DNA of 64,000 nucleotides from Archegozetes longisetosus. Lineage: Eukaryota > Arthropoda > Arachnida > Sarcoptiformes > Trhypochthoniidae. The number at the start of each line of letters is the position of its first letter. Position 1 is the stretch's first letter. The translations under genes and the position numbers were made by a program. Location of the stretch: contig JAEMBT020000008.1 of NCBI GenBank assembly GCA_018873245.2, positions 10,395,172 to 10,459,171 on the forward strand, given 5' to 3'. Positions 37,859 to 49,355 of the stretch are shown one piece after another. The notes below the pieces were generated by a model. That model did no database searches. It saw only the letters and a list, made by a program, of their open reading frames with translations, and was not told the origin of the DNA.

Positions 37859-38773
37859 ATAAAAGTCTTTAAATAAAAAATACATTAGTAAAAGTCTTTG
37901 AGTCGTAATTTTGAAGTTTATTTTAATAAAAGAAAGGAAATAAATTATGACTTAAAATTTTAGAAGTAGGATTTTACAATTAAAATAATAAACACTTAAT
38001 GAAAAAAATTGAATAAAAGTTTCATAAACATTAAAAAGGTTGAAAAGCGGAACTAAAGTTCTTTAAAGTTAAGGAACTTTAGTTCAAATATGCACTTAAT
38101 GGAATTTTTAAAAATTATAAAAATTCAAAACCATTTATAAAATTCTTAACAATCAAGTTTATTTTCTCCATAATTTAAAAGTTCTTATTATTCAGAGGAA
38201 TTTCAATTTCTTTTTTTTAATAAACCAGATTACAAATTCTTCCCCATATTATTGTCTTTTTAAATGAAATAAATTTTTGAAAAAATTTTAATTTTTAAAA
38301 TTTTTATCAAGTAAGTTTCTGTCAACATAAGCTAAATTTTGATATTAATTTATTTCATACTTTTCTTTAGACTTTTGTAGTTATGTAAAATTCTAGTTTA
38401 AACATCTTTTAATTAATATATATTTTGAATTTAGACTCAATTAATTATAAAAGCTATGTTCAAGAATTTTCATATTTTAAAGATATTCTTTAGTACAATT
38501 TAGTATAAAAATGATAATTTTTTTGAGAAAACGTTGTGGATTTAATTTCATCAAAATTGATTTTAAACTTTTCGAACAATGTTCTAGATTTTAATTTCAG
38601 TCCTTCATTAGAAATTTTTTGATAAACTATTTAAATATTGAAAACTTTATTAAAATCGTAGGTTCGCGTTAAACTTGAAAAGTTTTAGGTATTCCTCAGA
38701 AAAGTTTCTGGTTACTGAATGGTATAATTAATTTTTAAAATTTACTTTAATTAGTTTATAATTCATTTTCGGT
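37859..38773. other. intergenic, no feature seen
   Basis: Very AT-rich spacer with homopolymer runs; no gene or clear repeat recognised. Confidence 0.5.
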
Positions 38774-39842
38774 ATAGTATAGTTTCGGCCCCGTTTAGGA
38801 TCGTCATAAAACTCATCAATTCTGGGGTTTTCGGGGCCGAGGAGTCCATTTTCGGTGGTCCTAGATGTCGGAAATTAATACTCGGAAGATATGACTACCC
38901 CAATTTGTTTTAATCTCGCGCCCAAAATTTTGAGTTTTCTTTAGTGTTTTTGGAATTATTTATTATCAATACCATTAATTTAATAGGTTAAGTTATGATG
39001 CACCCATTGGCGCCGGTTAGACGCACGAGCCACGGCAACAGCTGTTAATTTTTCGGGTGAATTCAGGATAATGGGTCTAAAGGAGTTCCCGACCTCCCAC
39101 CCCCAAGTGTGATCTATCATTGGATTCAGTTCGTCAAGCTGAACATTATGATACCACACTTGACCACTTCTGATCCTAACCTGACCACTTCTGGGCAACT
39201 CCCGACGGGAATGGCTGACCGCGCCAAGTGATATATCATTGGATTCAGAACATCAAGCTGAGCATTTTGATACCTCACTTGACCAATCATCCCAAGTAGT
39301 TCTCGAGATATCCATCATTGTTTGGTTTAGTACCTCATAATGGGTAAACCTGGATTCTTGAGTCGTAAGCCAGATTTGCCCGATTTCGAGGGAGTTAGGT
39401 TTTGGTGGCCAGAAGTGGTCAGGTTCGGGTTGGAAGTAGTCAAGTGTGGTAGGCAAGATCATCCCGGTCAACAAAACTGATCGAGGTGGATAAAATCCAA
39501 CCCCTCCTCCGCGTGGTATCCACTGGGTTTAGTGAACGGTTTTGGTTTGGTTATGGCATGAGCTCAAAAACCAAATATATGGATTTCCAATTCACGAAAT
39601 CGTGTCCGGCTACCCACCCGCACGCGCACGTATATATATATATATATATATAGCGCGTGATATATATACGTGCACGCGCGAGGGGTAGCTAGACTTGTTT
39701 TTGTCCACATTTTTCCTATGTCCATATCTCCGAAACTACTCTTCTCCGACATCTGAGATCACCTTTAGTGGAATTTTCGGCCCCCAAAATGCCTAAAAAT
39801 CCATTCTTATAACGATCCTGAACCGGGCCGAAACTATACTAT
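38774..39842. mobile_element. GC-richer DNA transposon with ~130-bp terminal inverted repeats
   Basis: atagtatagtttcggccccg opens the element and its near reverse complement closes it at 39842; similarity continues inward with gaps to agatgtcgga and gagatatg. The interior is visibly richer in G and C than its surroundings. It has a direct repeat (tatcattggattcag at 39115 and 39235) and a (TA)n run bordered by cacgcgcacg and cgtgcacgcg at about 39619-39680, itself a palindrome. No transposase found. Superfamily and target duplication undetermined. Confidence 0.75.
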
Positions 39843-40458
39843 CCCCAAATTTTCCTCAAAATATTCTCTTCAATCACAATAGAAATGAGTTCTATTAAAT
39901 CAACATAAACTGTAAAAAATAAAGTAAACAAGTGAAAGTAAAAATTGTTACTTTTTCTATATTCAGGACGAAGCTCTAGTATGAGTGAAGCGCAGTCCTA
40001 TATTAGGCTTCAAATTTAATCATTACTGAAATATAATGATTTGAACTTTGAGCTAAAATTACGTGATATTTTGATATGAATCGCTTAGATTTATACATAA
40101 TAATTTATTTCGGAATTTAACTGTATTTGTATACTTTATCTATAGCTTAATCATTCTTCTGCAGACAGATAGAAATAATAAAATACTTGCTTTTACTTGT
40201 TTTCACTTTATTTCTTTATTTGCATTTGATCTAATCTAGCTTCACTCTATAAGTCTAGTATGTCTAGTGTTACTTTATGACTTGAGTATGACTTGGAGAA
40301 TCAAATTATTTTGCCTTATCTTTGTCACAAGTCTGTTCTTAACTTTATTAACCCAGTTGTCAAGTTACAGACAAAGCTATTCATAAAGAGTGTTTTTACA
40401 AACTCACATTCCATAATAAATGCAATTCATTTTTATTATAACAATTTTTATTACAATT
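39843..40458. other. intergenic, no feature seen
   Basis: AT-rich spacer downstream of the sugar transporter. The part beyond about 40460 is shared with the flank of the pseudogene copy near 25465. Confidence 0.5.
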
Positions 40459-40670
40459 GTTATCTATATTGAATTTTAATTAAATGTAAAGTACCGGTTA
40501 AAAGTTTATTTAAGCAAACTTCCTCGAAAACAATTTTACAATAAGATAACAACTATAGATAAAATGGATTGAATAAGAATAATTTTTCATAGTACTCGAC
40601 ATTTGATCAGTTGTACAAAATAATAGATTAGAGATTAGTTTAAAATAGAGTTTTCTAATTAAAGCTTTAA

Positions 40671-41702
40671 TTAAACAGAGCTTAGTTCGCTTTTTCCTAA
40701 AGTTTTCTTCTCATCTTCACAATTATCAAAACTTGAATTTTTATTTAGATTTTCACTGGTCGGTATGGGATAGTTAGTGTAAATAATTAAAGCGATTACA
40801 ACTATAATTATAGCAATAATTGTTATTAAATTGATTGTCACATCCAATAGAATCCAACAAAGAATAGCACTGAATATTATTTGAAAAACTGCTCCAAATG
40901 TTCGATAAACGGAATTCAAGTTTTTCAGGTAAAGACTTGTCATGATACCCATGAAAGCACTATTTAACAATACAAACAAAAGCTTCGGTTCTTGTGGTAT
41001 AACATGAGTGGCAAATTTGGTCAAATCGTCCAAATCGTAAACTACTAGAATAATAAACACATTACATGCCATAGAATTTGTGTACATGAACATATTTTGT
41101 ATCATTAAATGCAATTTTCTATCTTTTAGTAGATATTCATTATAAACACCTGCAAAACATGAACAGAATATCTGTAAGAAAACCATAAAATATGCTGATG
41201 TCTCTATTGATTTAGATGAAGAGGAGAATAAAATCTTGTCCAATTGTTTAATAATACAACCAGTCATTAATAGTAATAACGAAATCCATTGCATTTGACT
41301 TAGCAGGCGGTTAAATAATTTCTGGTAAATAATAGCAGTGATTACAATCCTGAACTGCCACAGCATGCTATAAGTGAATGGATCAATATTTGATAGATTA
41401 AAGTACCATAAAATATCACTGAATAGGTAAAGAAGTGATGGTATAAAATAAAGCATAAGAATTGCTAGATTTTTTTTCGTAATTTCAAAAAGTTCTTGTA
41501 AAACATTATTAGTTTTATTGTAGTTTTCGAAACAATATATCACTAATGATATAAAGGATTTCAAACTTAAAGACCAGAACACAATCACAAATGGGTTGTA
41601 ATTATTTAATTTGGTTTGTGATACTATTATTGATGAAAGAGTGTCACAAAATAGACTAAATATATAGCCATATAATATGAGTGAATTTTTACTTATATTC
41701 AT
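40671..41702 (-). CDS. nucleotide-sugar transporter, SLC35A type (intact)
   Basis: A single-exon frame of 343 codons, the usual length of Golgi nucleotide-sugar transporters, with about ten hydrophobic segments. Family landmarks: LYFIPSLLYLFSDILWY followed by IDPFTYSMLWQFRIVITAIIYQ (about residues 84-126); FNRLLSQMQWISLLLLMTG; FAGVYNEYLLKD (about 180-192), the core Nuc_sug_transp motif; IQNMFMYTNSM; SLYLKNLNSVYRTFGAVFQ near residue 270; a hydrophilic C-terminal tail. It should exchange a UDP- or CMP-sugar for the nucleoside monophosphate across the Golgi or ER membrane. SLC35A4-like is my best guess and the sugar is not predictable. ATG at 41702 is preceded by AT-rich sequence, with a dispersed repeat at 41825-41950. 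A broken duplicate lies at 25465-27243. Confidence 0.88.
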   Translation of the reverse strand: MNISKNSLILYGYIFSLFCDTLSSIIVSQTKLNNYNPFVIVFWSLSLKSFISLVIYCFENYNKTNNVLQELFEITKKNLAILMLYFIPSLLYLFSDILWYFNLSNIDPFTYSMLWQFRIVITAIIYQKLFNRLLSQMQWISLLLLMTGCIIKQLDKILFSSSSKSIETSAYFMVFLQIFCSCFAGVYNEYLLKDRKLHLMIQNMFMYTNSMACNVFIILVVYDLDDLTKFATHVIPQEPKLLFVLLNSAFMGIMTSLYLKNLNSVYRTFGAVFQIIFSAILCWILLDVTINLITIIAIIIVVIALIIYTNYPIPTSENLNKNSSFDNCEDEKKTLGKSELSSV

Positions 41703-41824
41703 TATTTTTTCATATATTTCTGGGATTTAATGAATGAAAATTATTATAATTTTAGTAAATCAATCCATACAATCTAATAGTGAAATTTTCAAAATACTTT
41801 CTTAGTAACATATATTCTTCTGTG

Positions 41825-41950
41825 AGATGTAATCTATTTAGTAATATTTTATGATAAGCTCTCTGTCACAAAACTTTTTGAGCTTGTCAGATTATTTCAT
41901 TTATTACTTAATGAGTAAACAAAAAATGTTTTATGACAGAGAAACCAACT
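41825..41950. repeat. shared upstream repeat, copy 2
   Basis: ttttatgataagctctctgt and ttttatgacagagaaacc border an AT-rich core. Related to 33165-33300 and 50765-50885. It lies 120-250 bp upstream of the transporter start. Confidence 0.5.
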
Positions 41951-42044
41951 ACGATAAACTATATGGATGAAAGGCTAATCAAATTGCGTGTTTGATAATG
42001 TGCATGTTATTTGATTGGCCAATTTTAAATAACATAATGATGTC

Positions 42045-42265
42045 AGATATTTAGTCATTAGTTAATTGCAATAATCATTACAGCCTTTAATTAGATTGAA
42101 GACATTTTAATGTTTTCAATCTAAATGAGGCTATAATAATAATGTCTGGAAATTTTCTCATTAAACAATAAGAATACTACGAAAAAACCCATAATATGAG
42201 TGAAAGATGTTTACAACGTTAGATATTTAGTTATTAATTAGATGCAATAATCATTATAACCTTTT
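42045..42265. repeat. pair of ~48-bp direct repeats with a small hairpin
   Basis: agatatttagtcattagtta with tgcaataatcatta at 42050-42092 recurs with few changes at 42222-42262. Between them ttagattgaagacatt mirrors aatgttttcaatctaa (hairpin). The rest of 41951-43495 shows nothing that I can support. Two small frames there (42754-42942 plus, 42969-43157 minus) have no recognisable domain. Confidence 0.55.
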
Positions 42266-43495
42266 CATATAAAATTTTTATTTTATTCGTTTTTAGAAAG
42301 TTATCATTTTTTATAGTCAACTTCACGAATGACTAAATCTTTCGTTGGGTAGGATGTGAGTCCATATAAATATTTAGGACTATAAATCATTTTATTGAAT
42401 CTACTAATTTTACCGGGAAGCGGATCGCGGACCATCGCGAAACGGTGACTTTTTCTTAAATACTTCAGTTATGAACTTTGATTAAACTCAATCATCTATG
42501 ATGGTAGAGTCCAATGCTTGTCCCGAGCATTACAATCGTCATATGTAAATTAATATGTAACTGGTTCTTGGATTAGGTATTTGAGTTTTCAACCCAACTG
42601 AAACACGTGAAATTAGTCTCATATGAAATGGTATGAAATATGTATCACATGATTAAATATTATGAAAATTTAGATATAAGTAATCCACAAACCTTTTACG
42701 TATATTCAGCATTAGGAGACAAATCAGTACTCAAACTTATAAACAGATAACTAATGGAATCTGAAAGCTTTCTGAATATTTTGAAACTCATTAAAAACAA
42801 CTCAAATAGATTTTTCAATTTTACGAGAAAGACAAAATCTTTGGTTGAATACTTAAATTTTCTAACGAAAAAATACATTCTAAACTTAATTCAGGAAGAT
42901 ATAAAAGGTTCTACAATTCTAGTGCACATGTCACAGTACTGATATAACTGGGTCACAATCAGAATGCGTTAAAAATCCTGAAGTTTCAAAGTATTTTTGT
43001 TGGAATCAAGACTTGGAGAATAAATACCCTTACTATTACCACATTTCATTTTATGCAAATCTAAATCTAGACATTCAGAACATCTGAATGATGAATTTAT
43101 TAAACTAGCATTTCCTTCTGTAACTTTATTGATAGTGATCATAGTTACAATATTCATAAGAAATTTCCATATTGGTCTTCTTCACTAAATTTCGGACTGA
43201 AATCCATTCTTCCAGCTTATTTCTTATATATTTGACTTATGCGAGTTCCAAAATTTGAATAATTTGCTGTTTGAAGCATTTATGAATATTCGACGTGATT
43301 TTTTCAGACTTTAAGACATGTATTCTTTTGAAAGTTCAGTGTAATAGCTTTTTGAAAAATTTTCTTTTTTATAACTAAGAGTTGTTCAATATATTAAGAT
43401 TTTTTACAATTTACATTAACATCAGAAAAATCAAAACACTTTATTCAAATTCATATCAATTATCTATAAATAGTATGCTTCTTAGTCTCCTTTAA

Positions 43496-43900
43496 CCCTT
43501 AAACAGTAAAACGATTTTAATTAACGATTTCAGTAAAATAGGGTCTTTTTGACCCATCAATTGATTTGGAAAAGTATGTTATCGTAAGGGTTAGGGTATA
43601 TAACAGTTAGCGTGTTTTGTACTTTGTTAGTGTCGTCATCACTGGCGTAATCTGTTTAAAGTTTGAGTGAAAACTAATTTCATATACAAATATATTGCCT
43701 AAACTCAAATAGAACTAACTTTAAAAGCGATTCAATTTAAATGTAAAATTTGTAAATAATTAGTTTATTGCTTAATATGATCTAAATATACTCATTTGAA
43801 AATACTATCAGTTTTATTAACATTGAAAATTGCATTAAATAATTATAGCAGTTTTTATAGACCTTTGGGTCATTTTGACCAGTGAAATACTGTTCTAGGG
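43496..43900. mobile_element. piggyBac-type MITE, family 2, copy 1
   Basis: TTAA flanks at 43492-43495 and 43901-43904. Termini cccttaaacagta and the reverse complement of tactgttctaggg. Both ends also carry a gggtc-nnn-gaccc palindrome just inside, common in piggyBac elements. No coding sequence. A second, interrupted copy is at 56671-57614. Confidence 0.88.
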
Positions 43901-43917
43901 TTAAGCGGTGCTAATAC

Positions 43918-45395
43918 TCCTCAATATCCTATCGAGCACAACTTTTGATACTACTCACTAGTTGTTGGGCAGAGTTTTGTGCTACTTTTATTTCGATATT
44001 TGTCGCTATTCTCTTAAAAGAAAGTAGATCTATTGATACAGTTTTAAGTTTTCAGTATTCAATTTTGCATAATGACAAATATCTCTCAATAGAACTCGCC
44101 TGCGACACGTTGGGCACGTTCTTTTCTCTTTTAACGAAATCAATGCCATTTGCTGTTAGCCATTCCTGTACGTCCTTACGATAATAGTTAGCGACTACAT
44201 GCCAAAACTGTATTTTCTTGTTTGAATGATATTTTCCATTAAATGGAAGCAGTAATCTCTTAAAGCTATCATTTTTATTTACGGAACCATGTAGTCTTCC
44301 TTCAGAAATATAGGACTCGCTAACATTACCCAACTGATCCATGGCTTGCCAAATAAGATATATCTTAACAAACTTTTCTTTAGTTTTAAATCGGATATTA
44401 TCTTAAATTTCTAATTTACTTTTTGGATGAAAATAGTTTCCAGGAACTTGTGTTGGGCCTGTTTGGATATAAGATTTGTCGTCTATTAAGAGTAATTTTT
44501 CACCAGTGGCTTGCAAAACATTTCGGTATATTTTACGACATGAACGTTTAGTACCTAAAGCCTGATCCTAGGTATACCGTGACACTTCTTCCTTAACATA
44601 GCTGTTTATATCTAACTTTTTTTTCATAATGTATTCTACTGAAGACCATAGTATGTGTAATTGAAGGAATCGCTTTAAAAAGCAGACATTTTGACATTTT
44701 AGCAAAAGTCCTATGTTGTGGAAATAGTAAGAAACCAAATTAATACTCAAGGGATTTTCGCCAGTCTCTATGTTCGCATAGAATTAATTGATAACACATT
44801 CCTTAAAACATTGAAACCTTTTTCAAAACATTTACTTTCATTTAACACAAGACAATCAATGAATGGATGTGAAGAATACTCATGTAATCTTGGTTTATGT
44901 AAAAACAAAGAAATTGTCTACAACTTTATTTCATTCCTTATTTTCTCGGACGTAATCAAGATCAAACTTTGATACGAGATTAGAGGAGGAATCAATACCA
45001 CACTCGTGATTGACTTAAGAGCATTTCACTATAAATGGTTCTGAATTTTTATAGTTAGATATCCGCCTTTTAAAGCAATTCTTTCAATTTAAGTGCAGTA
45101 TTTCGAACTGACGAATCCGGATTATCTTTATAGAACTTGTCCACTTTATCAACCGGCCGTTTAGGCTTCCGACATGTTTATGACATTGCTTTTATTTATA
45201 TTTCTCTTTCATTAAGTCGCTTTATTATTAGCTGAATGGTGAATCTGTAAAATCCTACTTCAATGAAGTATTTAATCACTGGTTGTAAGTCATAATTTAT
45301 TTCGCTTTCTTTTTGACAATATAAATAAAAGTGTGCAACTCTTACTGAGTGCTTCTTCGTCCTATCGAGTCATTTTTTTGTTTAAAGACATTTTA
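43918..45395 (-). pseudogene. Tc1/mariner-type transposase pseudogene
   Basis: Read on the minus strand. An N-terminal helix-turn-helix remnant lies near 45300-45050 (TIQLIIKRLNERE, RPVDKVDKFYKDNPDSSVRN). Next comes LLLIDDKSY near 44490 (first catalytic Asp region), then IQFWHVVANYYRKDVQEWL and GIDFVKREKNVPNVSQASSIERYLSLCK (third acidic position, near 44090). The tail RIATNIEIKVAQNSAQQLVSS is near 43985. There are in-frame stops and frame changes, for example a stop after SKLEI near 44406. In relatives the second motif reads FW-PDLAS; here the Asp is gone, so the relic is catalytically dead apart from its stops. Terminal inverted repeats were not identified. Confidence 0.8.
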
Positions 45396-45654
45396 TAAGG
45401 TTTCAAAGAAAGATAAAATAAAATCCAATTTAATCAATAAATATCTCAAACTCATTGACATTTCACTCAGATTCAATGCTTCATAGTCTGATATTTAAAT
45501 TGCTTATTACTACAGTAGTAAAATAATCGAATGTTTAATATAAAATTTGATCGAAAACGTAATGATGAGAGCATTGAGTTATATGGAAAGAGAAAATATT
45601 GAAGTGTTTTCTTTTATTCAAGTCTAGTACTTTTAACAGTTAAAAACTTATTAA

Positions 45655-46305
45655 AAAGTTCTAAAAGACTATTCGAAATTTCTTAAAATTGAGACTTGAA
45701 ACCGATTGATGGAAATACCAGTTAAAATCGGTTGAAAATCCAAGATCAATGTACTTTAAACACTAGAATCGGCAAATTAGCCGCCACTGAGACTATGATC
45801 ATAATCAAATTAACGATTAATTTTTTAATTATTTATAAGGCAATGCGAACTTATTTAAAAGTTTAGAGCAAAGCGATCATGGGATTTATTAAGATAGAGT
45901 TCTGTACGGATTCGCAAATTTTTATGACAAAGCTGTAATATTGAAAACATTGAAGAACTCATTGTTTGTTGGCCTAATTTAAGCTTAATAAGTTTATAAA
46001 CATTGCAATAAAAGTTTGCGAATCCGTACAGAACTCTCATTTTAATAAAGCACATGATCACTTTGCTCTAAACTTTTAAAGAAGTTTGCATTGCCTCATG
46101 AATAATTAACAAATTAATCGTTAATTTAATTATGATCATAGTCTCAGTGGCGGCTAATTTGCCGATTCTAGTGTTTAAAATACATTGATCTTAGAGTTTC
46201 GACTGATTTTAACTTGTATTTCCACCAATCGGTTTAAGTCTCTATTGTTAGTCTTTAAAATTAGAACTTATTAATAAAGTTCTAAAAGACTACTCGAAAT
46301 ATTAT
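45655..46305. repeat. large foldback element
   Basis: Left arm about 45670-45930 and right arm about 46030-46270 are reverse complements at high identity (for example gccgattctagtgttt, agtctcagtggcggct, gagttctgtacggattcgca). The centre is about 100 bp near 45980. A separate direct repeat (gttctaaaagactattcgaa) sits at the left boundary and again near 46275-46305, outside the mirrored zone. No coding capacity is supported. The minus-strand frame at 45855-46061 is a palindrome by-product. Confidence 0.8.
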
Positions 46306-46381
46306 TGTGAATTCTCATTCATTGACATTTAAAGCGAGAAAATTCAAGGCTACGACTAACAAGTAAGATAGAGATTTGGAA

Positions 46382-49355
46382 TTGTACTTAAAACCCAAGT
46401 TTAAGGAAATGACTCCTCTGATTTCACTTGTTTAAGACAATGCATGATAATATGAAATAAAATCATATTTATTATTCGTAATATTATATTACGCAAAACC
46501 GTTAACTTATAAAGTTTTTATACAGAAAATATTGATTAAATAATTCTCAAAATCATTTATACAAATAGATTAAATTAATTGTGATTATTTAAACCTGTAA
46601 CATATCCTTACAAAAACAGTATTTCTCAAGAAACGAATTATGAATGCAATGCGATTGATTTCTATATTGATTAATTCTGGCAATATTTCCGTAGATATCA
46701 AAGTGTTTATTATCGTAACTCTTAACTGTTGACTCAAACAAAGCATTACCAGGTTTCACATATACTTGCATTAGGTAGGTTTTTTCAGTAAAGTTTCCCA
46801 ATTTAATGTCACCACCACTCGAAATAATTCGTTCATAAGCAGCATGTATTGAATCAAATTGAAAACTAATACATTTCGATCTAAGACTGTCTGTCAATGA
46901 GTTAACTTTGTCGACAATTTTCAAGGCATGAGGTTGAACAACTTGAAGATTATCAACTTCGATATCTTCAAGACACGAACAGAAATGTTCAGGAATTGAT
47001 GCACTAATACAGTTACGATCTTCACCTATTTCTTCAAATAATGACATTCCATGAGGCAGTGAATGATTGACTTTACCTTCAAATAAATATAAGATTTAAT
47101 TATATAAATGCAACTCAAACAAAATTTAACTCGTAAAATACAATACAATATAATTACTGAATCATTGTTTTGTTATATCTTAAAGTTGTAGGAACAGGAT
47201 TCTGGGAAGTAATATACTATTTAAAACAAAATTTTTCGAAAAATTTCGGTCTTCAAACTATTTGGGGTGGTGGATATTCACCGAAAAAATGACTCAGTAA
47301 ATATTGTATTAACATGAGTAAAAATCATTTGATCCACAACTAAAACATAAAGAGTTTGAATAAATGAATTACCATTCAATATATGCATTAACGTTGAGTG
47401 TATATCGAAATGTGAAGTCAATCTGTATTGATTTATGTTTAAATTATATTTATGTTCCTCTACTATGTTATTTGGTAAATGTATGAATATAAAGGGCAGA
47501 TGTGACTCTATTGCTCCAGAATGTGTTTTCCTAATGGGTCCAATTCTTACTCCATGATCTGAGAAAAAGATTACTATTGTATCGTCCATTAAGTTGTCTT
47601 TAAATAAATTAGACATCAATTTATGAGTCGGAGAATCCACGAATGCTGCGTAGTTGAAATCGTCGTGTGATATTTCGCTTACAGAAACATAAGCAAAATA
47701 TTTTTCATTTCGATCTCTCATAGCTTTTGCGAAGTCGTGGAAGTAATCATAATAGTACTAAAAGTTTGAAATAAATTACAAATATTTGTTTGATTTTATA
47801 CTCAATATGAGATAACATTTTTGAACTGAGTGGGCGAAATATTTGAAGTAGTTAGAACCGCATTCAACTATAATGTATATTAAATTAAATTGTAAACTGT
47901 TTCTATTTTTAATTATTTTCTGATTAGATAAATCGTTTATTTAACATAAAATAATTTGTATTATTTTCGATTCAATGGAACAACATTCATGGTTGGTGAA
48001 AATTTTAAGTGAATATCGATCCACTCAGATCACATATTATCTCCGTTTCTGTTTGTACTAAACCTCAGTCTCCAGTTTTCCGTTGTAACAAAATTCCAAA
48101 TATTTGTATGTTTGTATTTTCACAGTAAAAGGTCTTAAATAATAGTCAAAAGGTTTATGTATAAAACCTTTTTTCTTATAATTGAATAGTCCATATTTTG
48201 ACATTTCTTCTGTAAATAAAGTACGAAATCCTTTGTCTTTAAACCTTTTCCATATCAAAGGCCAATTATCAAAATACATTTTTCCTCTTTTTAACTCTGA
48301 TAATAATTCATCAGCAAAAAAACCTGTGAAAAATGGAATCATATTTGGCCATGTATTTTCTCCAACCGAAGTGTAACCTTTCAGTTCGTAGAAGTTATGG
48401 TCTCGAACAAACTTTTTCATTCGAGGAAAATTTCTTTCAAAACTTAGATATGATACCGAATCGATAGCTACTAATAATATATTAGGAATCGAATTTTCAG
48501 GTTTTACATGTTCAAATTCTTGAATTAATGGAACATATTCTTCATGTATTAATCCATTTGGTGTTATAAATCCCGAACGTTTGAAATCTTTTTCATTGAA
48601 TTTTGTGAAATTACGATAACAGAATATTCTTACAATTTGATAATCTGGTAAATTGATTAATGGTTTTATCGGTCCTGATATTTCACCTTAAAATAATTTA
48701 TAAATAATAATTATTTTTGAAATTAATCTGAATATGATATTCAGTATATTGTGCATTTTGCTTAATCTCAACTATGTAAAATACCGTTGTGAATCATGCC
48801 CTCATTAAAGTCTTTCTGCTTATAGGACGCCTGACTTACAACAAAAATCTTTAATAATTTTATTTGAAAATTTAACATTTTCAGTGTATGAAATATTGAT
48901 TACCGAAAATAAAATTATCGTCATTAGCTCCAAATTTCAATTCAGAAATATAACAATAAGGTGTATGATTTAGTTCAGACCAATTGAGTTGAACCCAAGT
49001 ATAATTAACTCTCTGAATTTTGATCTGTGGTCTCCGACTCTCACATTTAATTCTTCCATTTGTCATATTTTTATACAGAAGTTTGATCTCTTCATCAAAT
49101 AGTGGTCGATTGTGTATTTTGCACCCTTTAGTATCTATTCTGTATTTATCATAATTTTTCGTTCTTTCTGTTGAGGTTTCTATGATTGGGTTTTCAGTTT
49201 CGATCTTTAAATCTTCTATAGGCTTATCTTTGGTCAACGTGTATATTTTCTCTAAATTGGTGTTGCTATGCGGAAATTTTATAAACATTTGTTATTTATA
49301 TTTCGAAATATTACAAAATCTAAAGTTTTTAGGCATTACTGAATCATTGAAAACT
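46382..49355 (-). repeat. right arm of the ~3-kb inverted duplication
   Basis: Mirror of 34035-37008. The inner edge is just after aagtacaatt near 46382; the outer edge is in intron 1 of the second DUF229 gene near 49355 (aaaacttttgta). The two arms are separated by about 9.4 kb holding the sugar transporter and several mobile elements. Confidence 0.85.

Noticed and set aside
42754..43157. Two small opposite-strand frames between the transporter and the piggyBac-type MITE
   Set aside because: No recognisable domain, no splice partners and ordinary length for chance in this sequence. One has two CxxC-like cysteines (FRCSECLDL), but nothing further supports it.
48182..48376. Antisense 64-codon frames opposite DUF229 exon 3 (both copies)
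   Set aside because: Shadow frames of a strongly supported coding exon; identical only because the exons are identical.
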